Origin: Planktothrix tepida PCC 9214
GTDB taxonomy: Bacteria; Cyanobacteriota; Cyanobacteriia; Cyanobacteriales; Microcoleaceae
DNA: 64,000 nt
Assembly: GCF_900009145.1 (NCBI RefSeq)
Contig: NZ_LN889813.1
Coordinates: 73,929 to 137,928, forward strand
Direction of reading: 5' to 3'
Below, one piece after another: positions 1 to 9,000 of this stretch (the first letter of the stretch is position 1; every line of letters starts with the position of its first letter). Under the pieces are notes generated by a model. It was given only the letters and a program-made list of their open reading frames with translations, made no database searches and was not told the DNA's origin. A program made the translations under genes and the position numbers.

Positions 1-138
1 AAAGATAAAGTTGTTGTTGTAGCTGGAAACGCCGGAGGTGTTCTAGTTACGGTCAATAATGGAGAAGCTAAACGTCTCGGCGAACCCGGTCGTGTAGAAG
101 AAGCCGTTTTCAAAGTCGAAGATTTATCTAAATCTTAA
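1..138 (+). CDS. C-terminal end of a RodZ-like protein (partial)
   Basis: Reading frame 1 is open from the first base to a TAA at 136-138, giving 45 residues. The tail contains AGNAGGVLVTVNNG and RLGEPGRVEE, which resembles the C-terminal DUF4115 beta domain of RodZ/HTH-type cell-shape proteins in cyanobacteria. RodZ couples MreB to the inner membrane; only its periplasmic end would be visible here. The start and the helix-turn-helix lie outside the window, so the assignment rests on this short tail alone. A perfect palindrome follows 4 bases after the stop. Confidence 0.55.
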   Translation, partial: KDKVVVVAGNAGGVLVTVNNGEAKRLGEPGRVEEAVFKVEDLSKS

Positions 139-142
139 ATCA

Positions 143-170
143 GTAGAGACGCGCCATGGCGCGTCTCTAC
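143..170. repeat. 28-bp perfect palindrome between convergent genes, probable bidirectional terminator
   Basis: Positions 143-170 read identically on both strands (arms GTAGAGACGCGCCA / TGGCGCGTCTCTAC). It sits between the stop of the RodZ-like gene and the stop of malQ, two convergent genes, so a terminator role is plausible, although no long T run follows. A decayed relative occurs near 52251-52290, which suggests a dispersed hairpin repeat rather than a locus-specific terminator. Confidence 0.6.
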
Positions 171-175
171 GCTAA

Positions 176-1687
176 TTACTGATTCCGGGGTTGACGACCG
201 TAGGTTTCCGTGAAAAATTTGAGGCGTTCTGCGATTTCTTCGGTTAACATTCCCGGTTGAAAACGCCACGCCCAGTTGCCTTCAGCTTCTCCTGGCATAT
301 TCATTTTAGCTTCACTACCTAAGCCTAGAATATCCTGAAGGGGGAAAATGGCTTGATTTGCCACACAGGACATGGCTAACCGAATTAAATCCCAATGAAT
401 GCCATAGTCGGAGGTACAGCCTAAATAGCGGGTAACTCTGGCTTGTTCCTGTAAGGTACGACGGTTAAACCAACCAACGGTTGTATCGTTATCATGGGTT
501 CCGGTATAAACGACCCAATTCGCCGAACTGTAATTATAGGGTAAATAGGGATTATCTGGCCCGGAATCAAAGGCAAAATGTAGGATTTTCATTCCAGGGA
601 AACCATATTTATCGCGCAATGCTTCGACTTCTGGGGTAATGATTCCTAAATCTTCCGCAATAATGGGTAATGTGCCTAATTTCTCATTTAATAAGCTGAA
701 AAAGGCATCTCCAGGTGCCTCTATCCAGCGACCATTAATAGCAGTTGTTTCTCCTTGAGCTACCCCCCAATAGGATTCTAAACCGCGAAAATGATCAATC
801 CGAATTAAATCTAAATAGCCTAATAAAGATTCAACTCGTTGTATCCACCAATGGAATCCTTCTTGTTGTAAACGTTCCCAATTATAAACGGGATTTCCCC
901 ACAATTGACCCGTCGCACTAAAATAATCCGGGGGTACACCTGCCATTAATGAGGCTTCTCCAGTTTCTCCATCTAAGGAAAAGATTTCAGGATGTGACCA
1001 AACATCGGCGCTATCATGGGCGACATAAATCGCTAAATCTCCAAATAGTTGTATGCCTTGTTCGTTCGCATACTGTTTGAGTTTTCCCCATTGTTTAAAG
1101 AATTGAAACTGGAGGAATTTATGATAATAAATGGGTTCAGCTAATTTTTCTCCCCATTTGTGTAAAGCTTCCTGTTTTCGTCGGGCAATATCTTCATCCC
1201 ATTGATTCCAACTTTCCCCATTCAAGGCTTCTTTGAGAGCAATGAAAATTGCATAATCATCTAACCAATAGTTGCTGCGGGAACAAAAATGATTAAATTC
1301 TTTTTCTTGTTCAGAGGTGGCATTTTCTTTAAAAACTTTACAGGCTTTTTGAAACAGTTTATCTTTAAAGGGTTTAACCGCATCAAAATTAACAATATGG
1401 TGGGGAAATTTAGGGAGATTGGCTAAATCTTCGTCGGTTAATAATTCATCCTCTTTTAAGAGTTCTAAACTAATTAATAAGGGATTTCCAGCAAAAGCCG
1501 AATAGGATAAATAAGGAGAATTGCCAAATCCAGTGGGGCCAAGGGGTAACACTTGCCACAATTGTTGGGCACTATTTTTGAGAAAATCAATAAATTGATA
1601 GGCGACGGGGCCAATGTCTCCCACGCCAAAAGGGCTCGGTAAGGATGTTGGATGCAGCAAGATACCGCTAGAACGGGGAAATGCCAT
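176..1687 (-). CDS. malQ: 4-alpha-glucanotransferase (amylomaltase, GH77)
   Basis: The 503-residue product is a full-length amylomaltase, which transfers alpha-1,4-glucan segments between maltodextrins in glycogen turnover in the cytoplasm. The N-terminus (MAFPRSSGILLHPTSLPSP) is typical of the family. The three GH77 catalytic acids are visible: D298 in RIDHFRG (nucleophile), E345 in IIAEDLG (acid/base) and D399 in GTHDNDT. Their spacing matches characterised amylomaltases. The ATG at 1687 is the only sensible start. It runs convergently towards the RodZ-like gene and appears monocistronic. Nothing is truncated or odd in it. Confidence 0.95.
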   Translation of the reverse strand: MAFPRSSGILLHPTSLPSPFGVGDIGPVAYQFIDFLKNSAQQLWQVLPLGPTGFGNSPYLSYSAFAGNPLLISLELLKEDELLTDEDLANLPKFPHHIVNFDAVKPFKDKLFQKACKVFKENATSEQEKEFNHFCSRSNYWLDDYAIFIALKEALNGESWNQWDEDIARRKQEALHKWGEKLAEPIYYHKFLQFQFFKQWGKLKQYANEQGIQLFGDLAIYVAHDSADVWSHPEIFSLDGETGEASLMAGVPPDYFSATGQLWGNPVYNWERLQQEGFHWWIQRVESLLGYLDLIRIDHFRGLESYWGVAQGETTAINGRWIEAPGDAFFSLLNEKLGTLPIIAEDLGIITPEVEALRDKYGFPGMKILHFAFDSGPDNPYLPYNYSSANWVVYTGTHDNDTTVGWFNRRTLQEQARVTRYLGCTSDYGIHWDLIRLAMSCVANQAIFPLQDILGLGSEAKMNMPGEAEGNWAWRFQPGMLTEEIAERLKFFTETYGRQPRNQ

Positions 1688-2216
1688 AAGAATTAAGGAT
1701 AAAAGGTAATCGCAATGGGTAAGGGATCAAGTGAAGTTGCAGATGGAAAGCAAATCAACATCTGATATCCATCTTTTGATCTTACGACTAAGAGGAAGAT
1801 CCTGTTCCATAAATTTTATCAAGGGGACGGAAAATTAACGAAAGGTGAGATTTTTTCTGACTTTAGGTAGAAATCTCCTCATTTTTATCTTTTTTGAAGA
1901 TTTAATTCCGTTTACAGGGATTAATCCCCTCTACCGGATTCAAGATTTATCAGTGAATGACCTGAATCCGAGATTTCTGATTCAGTTGGGATTGTCCCAG
2001 CTTAATCCTAGAATAGGCTGTTTAAAAATCAGATTTTAAAGATATTTTTGTAATGATATGAAAATGAAAATATTATGAATTTATTATGATTCATTTATGA
2101 AAAAACAAAATTTCAATCGATAAAAATGCTTAAAAATCAATCCGTTTTATGGTAAAATAAAAAAATGGAAGTTTAATGCTCTGCTTTCATTAATTTTGTT
2201 TCATTCGATTGAAATC
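1688..2216. other. Intergenic region between divergent malQ and the GDT1-type gene
   Basis: About 530 bases separate two divergent genes and should hold both promoters. The sequence is AT-rich, especially 2040-2195, where A/T runs dominate. A 64-codon frame at 1845-2039 has no ribosome-binding site and no recognisable family, and is not called. I see no strong hairpin or RNA gene. Confidence 0.5.
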
Positions 2217-2852
2217 ATGCTAACTGCTTTTACTGCCACTCTGTTACTGATTACTATTTCAGAACTTGGAGATAAAACATTTTTTATTGCGGTTATTTTA
2301 TCATCAAAATATGATAGAAAAATCGTGTTTGCCGGGGTAGTCGCTGCATTAGCAACCATGACCGTTCTTTCCGTTGCTGTGGGACGAATCTTTTCGTTCT
2401 TACCGCCAATTTATATTCACTACGCCGAAATTATTTTGTTTGCCTTGTTCGGATTTAAACTTTTATATGATGCCAGTAAAATGGCTCCAGAAGCGGGTAG
2501 TAATGATGAACAAGAAGAAGCCTTAGAAGTCGTCAAAAAAGCGGATCAGAAGTTTGTTATTGGAAAAACTAAATGGGGAACTTTATTAGAATCTTTTATA
2601 TTAACCTTTGCAGCCGAATGGGGCGATCGCACTCAAATTGCGACCATCGCCTTAGCCACTTTTCATAATCCCTATGGAGTGATCCTCGGCGGAATTGTTG
2701 GACATACAATTTGTGCGGCAATTGCAGTATTAGGGGGGAAATTAATCGCCGGAAGATTATCAGAACGCACCATTACAGCCATTGGCGGTTGTCTATTTCT
2801 GGTTTTCAGTGCGATCGCATTATTTGAAGGCGTCCGAAGCACTCCTGCTTAA
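2217..2852 (+). CDS. GDT1/TMEM165 family (UPF0016) cation exporter, Mnx-like
   Basis: This 211-residue polytopic membrane protein carries the two family signatures: ELGDKT at residues 16-21 and EWGDRT at 134-139, the acidic motifs that form the cation pathway in the UPF0016 family. Cyanobacterial members (Mnx) export Mn2+ from the cytoplasm to keep it below toxic levels; Mn2+ as substrate here is inferred from the family. The frame opens at a TTG at 2196, but the ATG at 2217 starts right before the first transmembrane helix and is preferred. An acidic loop with a run of Glu/Asp separates the two halves. It stands 72 bases upstream of zds on the same strand. Confidence 0.88.
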   Translation: MLTAFTATLLLITISELGDKTFFIAVILSSKYDRKIVFAGVVAALATMTVLSVAVGRIFSFLPPIYIHYAEIILFALFGFKLLYDASKMAPEAGSNDEQEEALEVVKKADQKFVIGKTKWGTLLESFILTFAAEWGDRTQIATIALATFHNPYGVILGGIVGHTICAAIAVLGGKLIAGRLSERTITAIGGCLFLVFSAIALFEGVRSTPA

Positions 2853-2924
2853 GGAATGATTGAATGTACCCGCTTTTTGTTACAATCTGTAAACAAATGG
2901 TTAAGGAAAAGGGCAGTCTAACAG

Positions 2925-4391
2925 ATGCGGGTTGCGATCGCAGGAGCAGGTTTAGCAGGCATGGCTACGGCAATAGACCTCGTAGATGCCGGACACGACG
3001 TTGAAATTTTTGAATCTCGTCCCTTTGTGGGGGGGAAAGTGAGCAGTTGGATAGACCCCGATGGCAACCATATTGAAATGGGGTTGCACGTCTTTTTCGG
3101 CTGCTACTATAACTTATTTGAACTGATGCGAAAGGTGGGGGCCATTGACAACCTCCGGTTAAAAGACCATACCCACATTTTTATTAACCGAGGGGGACAG
3201 ACCGGAAGTTTAGACTTTCGCTTCATTACCGGGGCGCCCTTTAACGGGTTAAAAGCCTTTTTTACCACCTCCCAACTCTCAGTAATTGATAAACTGCAAA
3301 ATGCTATTGCGTTAGGAACTAGCCCCATTGTTCGCGGGTTGGTAGACTTTGAAGGAGCGATGAAAATTATCCGCGAATTAGATCGGGTGAGTTTTGCCGA
3401 CTGGTTTCGCAGTCATGGGGGTTCTGAAGGTAGTTTAAAACGGATGTGGAACCCCATTGCTTATGCGTTAGGATTTATCGATACCGAGAATATTTCTGCT
3501 CGGTGTATGTTAACAATTTTTCAATTTTTTGCCGCAAAAACAGAAGCCTCTGTGCTGCGAATGTTGGAAGGATCTCCGGCAGAATATTTGCATAAACCTA
3601 TTGTCAATTATTTAGAACAACGGGGAGCAAAAATTCATACTCGCCGTCGAGTTCGAGAACTCCAATTTGAGGAAATTGACGGGAAAACCTATGTCACCGG
3701 AATGATAGTGGCAAAAGGGGAAACAGAAGAAACCATTATTGCAGATGCTTATGTTTGTGCCGGGGATGTTCCCGGTGTACAAAAAATGATTCCTCCTGCT
3801 TGGCGAAAATGGTCAGAATTTGACAAGATTTATAAATTAGAAGCCGTTCCTGTTGCCACTGTTCAACTGCGTTTTGATGGCTGGGTAACGGAATTAAATG
3901 ATCCTGAAAAACGTCAACAACTGAAAGAAGCAGCAGGGATCGATAATTTATTATATACAGCCGATGCTGATTTCTCCTGTTTTTCCGATTTAGCTTTATC
4001 GAGTCCGGCGGATTATTATCGAGAAGGACAGGGATCTTTATTGCAGTTAGTATTAACTCCAGGTGATCCCTTTATTAAACAAAATAATGAAGAAATTGCC
4101 CAGCACGTTTTGAAACAAGTTCAGGATTTATTTCCCAGTTCCCGTGAACTAAATATGACTTGGTATAGTGTCGTTAAATTAGCTCAATCTCTCTATCGAG
4201 AAGGGCCGGGAATGGATGCCTATCGTCCGAGTCAAAAAACTCCCGTTGCTAATTTCTTTTTAGCGGGAAGTTACACACAACAGGATTATATTGATAGTAT
4301 GGAAGGGGCAACGATTTCGGGACGACAAGCGGCTAAAGCGATATTAGAAAGTAGCTTTCCTCCTCTTAAACGTTCTCCTGCCGTTGTTTAA
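2925..4391 (+). CDS. zds: 9,9'-di-cis-zeta-carotene desaturase
   Basis: The 488-residue flavoprotein desaturates zeta-carotene to lycopene in the plant-type carotenoid route at the thylakoid membrane. A Rossmann FAD motif ([14 protein letters not shown]) lies at residues 6-19, followed by the desaturase segment FVGGKVSSW, and the C-terminal FAD-contact region [16 protein letters not shown] is intact. Length and both ends match the CrtQ/Zds family rather than phytoene desaturase or CrtI. The ATG at 2925 is followed directly by an HIP1 octamer. The next gene on the same strand is a SRPBCC protein, a pairing common in cyanobacteria. Confidence 0.95.
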   Translation: MRVAIAGAGLAGMATAIDLVDAGHDVEIFESRPFVGGKVSSWIDPDGNHIEMGLHVFFGCYYNLFELMRKVGAIDNLRLKDHTHIFINRGGQTGSLDFRFITGAPFNGLKAFFTTSQLSVIDKLQNAIALGTSPIVRGLVDFEGAMKIIRELDRVSFADWFRSHGGSEGSLKRMWNPIAYALGFIDTENISARCMLTIFQFFAAKTEASVLRMLEGSPAEYLHKPIVNYLEQRGAKIHTRRRVRELQFEEIDGKTYVTGMIVAKGETEETIIADAYVCAGDVPGVQKMIPPAWRKWSEFDKIYKLEAVPVATVQLRFDGWVTELNDPEKRQQLKEAAGIDNLLYTADADFSCFSDLALSSPADYYREGQGSLLQLVLTPGDPFIKQNNEEIAQHVLKQVQDLFPSSRELNMTWYSVVKLAQSLYREGPGMDAYRPSQKTPVANFFLAGSYTQQDYIDSMEGATISGRQAAKAILESSFPPLKRSPAVV

Positions 4392-4407
4392 AAATTGATC
4401 AAGTTAA

Positions 4408-4473
4408 AGAAACCGGGTTTCTCATCGTTATCTCAGGTAAACTTAAGATTTCTGATTCAGAAACTTGGTTTCT
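4408..4473. repeat. Two short palindromes of the AGAAACC-GGTTTCT type after zds
   Basis: A 15-base palindrome at 4408-4422 (AGAAACC-G-GGTTTCT) is followed by a near copy at 4459-4473 (AGAAACTTGGTTTCT). They sit in the 122-base gap between zds and the SRPBCC gene. Short hairpins of this kind recur in cyanobacterial intergenic DNA; here they may stabilise the zds mRNA end or attenuate readthrough. Confidence 0.45.
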
Positions 4474-4513
4474 ATATTAAGTCTAAAGATAATTTTTACA
4501 CCGATTCAATATT

Positions 4514-4966
4514 ATGGCTGATTGGTTAGAACATAGTGTTCAAGTTGAAGTTCCTGTCCCCATTGATATCTCTTGGAATTTATGGTCAGATTTGGAACAA
4601 ATGCCACGTTGGATGAAATGGATTGATTCAGTTACGATTTTAGAGGATAATCCTGATTTATCTCGCTGGAAATTAGCAACGGGTAATTTTGAATTTAGTT
4701 GGTTATCTCGAATTTTAAAACAAATTCCCAATCAAATTATTCAATGGGAATCAGTAGATGGTTTACCCAATCGAGGTGCAATTCGATTTTATGATCGACA
4801 TGGGAGTAGTATTGTTAAATTGACGATTTCTTATGCGATACCCGGAATTTTGGGCCAACTCATGGATAATTTATTTTTGGGGGGTGTGGTAGAGTCTACC
4901 ATTCAAAAGGATTTAGAACGGTTTCGAGATTATGCTATAGAATCCTATAGTGGTACTTTGAATTAA
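4514..4966 (+). CDS. SRPBCC (START-like) family protein, cyclase/dehydrase type
   Basis: The 150-residue product starts MADWLEHSVQVEVPVPIDIS and has the helix-grip pattern of coenzyme-Q-binding/cyclase-dehydrase SRPBCC proteins, including DLEQMPRWMKWIDSV and a central beta-rich half ending in an amphipathic helix (IQKDLERFRDYAIES). Such proteins bind hydrophobic ligands in a cavity; the ligand is unknown here. Its location directly after zds in the same orientation suggests a role with carotenoids or other lipophilic compounds, but that is inference from position only. No catalytic residue can be assigned. Confidence 0.8.
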   Translation: MADWLEHSVQVEVPVPIDISWNLWSDLEQMPRWMKWIDSVTILEDNPDLSRWKLATGNFEFSWLSRILKQIPNQIIQWESVDGLPNRGAIRFYDRHGSSIVKLTISYAIPGILGQLMDNLFLGGVVESTIQKDLERFRDYAIESYSGTLN

Positions 4967-4977
4967 TGTTGAAAGGA

Positions 4978-5019
4978 GGGAACAGGGAACAGGGAACAGG
5001 GAACAGGGAACAGGGAACA
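4978..5019. repeat. Heptamer tandem repeat GGGAACA, six copies (STRR type)
   Basis: Six perfect head-to-tail copies of GGGAACA occupy 4978-5019, just after the SRPBCC gene. The same heptamer occurs in reverse complement, five copies, at 48240-48274, and as a short remnant near 10371-10382. Short tandemly repeated repetitive (STRR) heptamers are characteristic of filamentous cyanobacteria. Confidence 0.9.
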
Positions 5020-5182
5020 GATTTTAATTTTCTAGTTTTTTAATAAGATTAATAATCATTTTACTTTATAACTGTTAATAAAAGGTGTGTGTACTGTGAT
5101 AGATCACCCTACGGGGGCAATATAGCAATCCCACATCGATTGTAATAATTTAAAACTGATATGAAACAGCCAGAAGTATTAT

Positions 5183-5205
5183 CCCGGTTCCCGGTTCCCG
5201 GTTCC
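5183..5205. repeat. Heptamer tandem repeat CCCGGTT, three copies
   Basis: Three copies of CCCGGTT plus two extra bases occupy 5183-5205, about 45 bases upstream of the DUF4079 gene. It is a second STRR-type heptamer, differing in sequence from the GGGAACA array 165 bases upstream. Confidence 0.8.
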
Positions 5206-5249
5206 TTTTTGAACCCAAATTTTGGATACAAATCAAATAGGATTGCTAT

Positions 5250-5687
5250 ATGAATTTACCGTCGTTTTTGTGGCTGTGGAAAATAGCAGCTTGGTCAATG
5301 GGATGTTCGGTCTTCGCTTACTTCGTCTTAGCGATGACGGGGGGATGGATGCTGTATTCACGCCACAGTAAACAACCTCGACCCAAGGGACTGAGAACCC
5401 TCCATTATTTTGTGGGTGGGGGGATGGTGTGTTTAGTTTTGGCTTTACTGGCCATTGGTTTAGTCGGAACCCTAGGATATTATGGAAGTTTGGGCCATTC
5501 GATTCATTTAGCCGCTGGATTAATCGTAGTCAGTTTAGTGTTAGGATCAGCGTGGAGTGCCACCCAAATTAATCCTAAAAATCCTTGGGCGCGATCGCTT
5601 CATATTAGTTTGAATATCGGTTTATTTTTTGCCTTTACTGCGGTCTCTTTATCCGGGTGGGTGATTGTCCAGAAATATTTACCTTAA
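5250..5687 (+). CDS. DUF4079 family membrane protein
   Basis: The 145-residue protein has four predicted membrane segments (about 10-33, 50-73, 80-100 and 120-141). Histidines within or near them (for example RTLHYFVGGG and GHSIHLAAGL) resemble b-type haem ligands, so a cytochrome-b561-like fold is conceivable. The sequence matches my memory of the cyanobacterial DUF4079 family, whose function is not established. The ATG at 5250 is the natural start. It is preceded by a 280-base gap with two heptamer arrays and appears monocistronic. Confidence 0.75.
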   Translation: MNLPSFLWLWKIAAWSMGCSVFAYFVLAMTGGWMLYSRHSKQPRPKGLRTLHYFVGGGMVCLVLALLAIGLVGTLGYYGSLGHSIHLAAGLIVVSLVLGSAWSATQINPKNPWARSLHISLNIGLFFAFTAVSLSGWVIVQKYLP

Positions 5688-6024
5688 TTTGATTCAGCTA
5701 TTGTGTAACCTCATTGGATCTGGCTTCATTCCCTACACTCGATCTTAACTGTCAGTTTTGAGGTTAACGGTTTTACTCCTGACTGCTGTACAGAACCGGA
5801 ACAGAGACAGTGATCCGACAGGTTTTAAGAGCATTTCTATCGACTCTAAAAGCCAAGATACAATAAAAGATAGAAATTCTATCCGTGGAACTCCCGTTAA
5901 ACCCTTTAAACCGGTGTAACTGTTGATGTCCACATCTCCCTAGATCCAAAATCACTGTTTTTAGAGGATGGGTGCAAATACAACCTCGTTAATTGCTCAA
6001 TAGCACGTCTAAGGTCACACCGCC
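5688..6024. other. Intergenic region upstream of the 1421-residue kinase
   Basis: These 337 bases contain no convincing gene. Two overlapping minus-strand frames of about 60 codons (5745-5955) lack start signals and known families. The stretch presumably carries the promoter of the kinase gene; I could not identify a specific operator. Confidence 0.4.
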
Positions 6025-9000
6025 ATGAAATTGCGAAAGAAAACACTGCTCATTATAGGTGCAGCCCTGATTGGGTTAATCGTGGCTATGTATCTTACCG
6101 CATCGATGTTGCTGGTGCATGATTTCCGCCATCTGGAAAGTCGGTATGTCCGTCAGGATGTAGTGCGAGCTTTAAATGCGATTAATGATGACTTAGATAG
6201 TTTAGATATTATCGCTCAGGATCAAGCAAAATGGGATGATACCTATCGCTTTATTGATGCTCACAACGATCAATATGTGGTTTCTAACTTAGTAGATACC
6301 TCCTTTACAGATCTGCGGCTGAATTTATTTATTTTAATCAATCCTCAAGGAGAAATTGTTTTTAGTAAAGGATTTGATTTGCAACGTCACCAAGAAATAC
6401 CGATTCCCTCGAGTCTATCTTCCCATCTTACCTTAAAAAGTCCCCTTTTAGCGAGTCTCAAACCATCCGATTTATCACCCATTGCCATTCAAGGTATTAT
6501 TGTTTTACCTGAAAGTCCTTTATTAGTCGTCGCCCGACCGATTTTAACCAGTACCGCATCGGGCCCAAGCCGAGGAATATTAATTTTAGGACGGTATTTG
6601 ACCGGAACAGAAATTGAACGATTAGCTGATATTACTCAACTCTCCTTAACCGTTGACTCCATTACTCAAGACACAGAAAATCATAGATTTTTATTATTTC
6701 CTCAAACCCAACCTTATACGGAAGACATTATTGCAACCCAAGCCATTCGCCTGGAATCTTTGAATACAGAAATGGCGATCGCATCGGTTCCCGTAGGGGA
6801 TTTATATGGTCAACCGAAATTATTTTTACGGGTTAAAGTTCATCGTCCGATTTATAAACAAGGTCAAACAACCTTAGCTTATTTCACGTTATTTTTATTT
6901 GTAGTTGGGTTAGTTTTTGGAGGGATCACCCTATTATTAATCGAAAAATTAGTGTTATCTCGTCTAACCGATCTCAATACTGCGGTTAATGAAATTGGGG
7001 AAAGTGGGAATTTAGCCTTAAGAATTGATGTTAATGGAGAGGATGAATTATCCAGTTTGGCGGAGGCGATTAATGGAATGTTACAAGCTTTAGCAGATGC
7101 TCAATCTCAAGGACAGGAAAGTGAACAGCGCTATCGTCTCATGGCGGAAAACTCTACAGATATGATTACCCGCCATTCTCCAGAAGGAGTCTTTTTATAT
7201 GCGTCTCCCGCTTGTCGGACGTTATTAGGATATGAACCGGAAGAATTAGTGGGAAAAGCCTTACCCTATTTCATCTATCCTGATGATTTAGATGTGATTG
7301 TTAAAGCTTATCGAATTATTTTACAACAGAATGTTATCTACACGATAGAATATCGAATTTGTCATAAAAACGGCGATTATATTTGGTTTGAAACCACCAG
7401 TAGTGCTATTCGTAATTCCACCACAGGAAGCGTTCAGGAAATTATTGGGGTATCTCGTGATATTAGTGAACGTAAACAACGAGAACAACAACTTCAAGAC
7501 AGTGAAGCCTCGATTCGATCCCTGTATCAAATTACGTCTTGTCAAGACTTAAATTTTGAAACACGACTGCAACAAATTTTAGAATTAGGCTGTACTAAAT
7601 TTGGTTTAGAATATGGTATTTTATCCCAGGTAACACTTGACCCTTCCTCCGCATTAGAACTATCGGAAGAGAAAAACTATGTTTATCATATTATTGCCGT
7701 TGTTTCTCCCAATGATTCAATTCAAAAGGGACAGATTTATAAATTAGAAGATACCTTTTGTAAAATTACAATTCAATCAAAACAACCCCTTTATTTTGAA
7801 TCTATTAAATTTTCTGGTTTGTCTTTTTGTCCCGCTTATAAAAATTTCCCTATTGAAGCATATATGGGAACTCCAGTGATTGTTGAAGGAGAGGTTTATG
7901 GAACCCTCTGTTTTTGGAGTTCTCAACCCTTATCTGACCCTTTTCAAGCGGTGGATCGAGATTTATTAAAATTAATGGCTCAATGGATAGGGGGTGAAAT
8001 TGAACGTCAAGAAACAGCAACGGCTTTAGCAAAAGCACGGGATCAAGCCTTAGCCGCAACCCGAGCAAAAAGTGAATTTTTAGCCACTATGAGTCATGAA
8101 ATTCGGACTCCGATGAATGCTGTAATTGGGATGACCGGATTACTTTTGGATACCCCCTTAACCCCCATACAGCAAGATTTTGTAGAAACAATTCGCAGTA
8201 GTAGTGATGCGTTATTATGTTTAATTAATGATATTTTAGATTTTTCTAAAATTGAATCAGGAAAGTTGGATTTAGAAAATCATCCCTTTAATTTAAGAAC
8301 TTGTATTGAAGAATCCCTAGATTTATTAGTAACCAAGGCGGCGAGTAAAAATCTCGATTTAGTTTATTTAATTGATCCGTGTACCCCTAATCAAATTATT
8401 GGGGATATGGCAAGATTACGCCAAATTTTAGTCAATCTTTTAAGTAATGCGGTGAAATTTACGGAGTCGGGAGAAGTGGTTGTGTCTGTCACCGCAGAAA
8501 AACTGGATGACTCCATCTCGGAGCAAGAGATTAACGGAGAGCAATACCCCCATCAAGACAGTTCAATTCGTTATCCCCTTCCTTGTTCTTATTATGAAAT
8601 TAAAGTGGCTGTTCAGGATACAGGAATTGGCATTTCTCCGACCGGAATGGAACGTCTATTTCAGTCCTTTAGTCAAGTAGATTCTTCAATTAATCGTCAA
8701 TATGGGGGTACAGGTTTAGGATTAGCTATTAGTAAACGATTAGCTGAACTTATGGGGGGGCAAATGTGGGTCGAAAGTCAAGGCGCAACAGCCGGAGATC
8801 CCCCGGCTAATTTTAAACTAGAACAATCTTTAGATTCCTTTTGTTTATTAGATGGAGAAGGCGGAGATGAGGAGGAAAATAAAACGGAAAAAATCAAAAA
8901 AACTCGTAAAGGTTCAACGTTCTATTTTACGGTTTTGGCTCAGTCCTGTTCTAATTTATCTTCTGAATGGTCAACGCTGCATGAATTAGCCGGAAAACGA

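Noticed and set aside
1845-2039. 64-codon plus-strand frame upstream of the GDT1-type gene
   Set aside because: No ribosome-binding site, an unusual composition and no recognisable family; it lies in the promoter region of two divergent genes.
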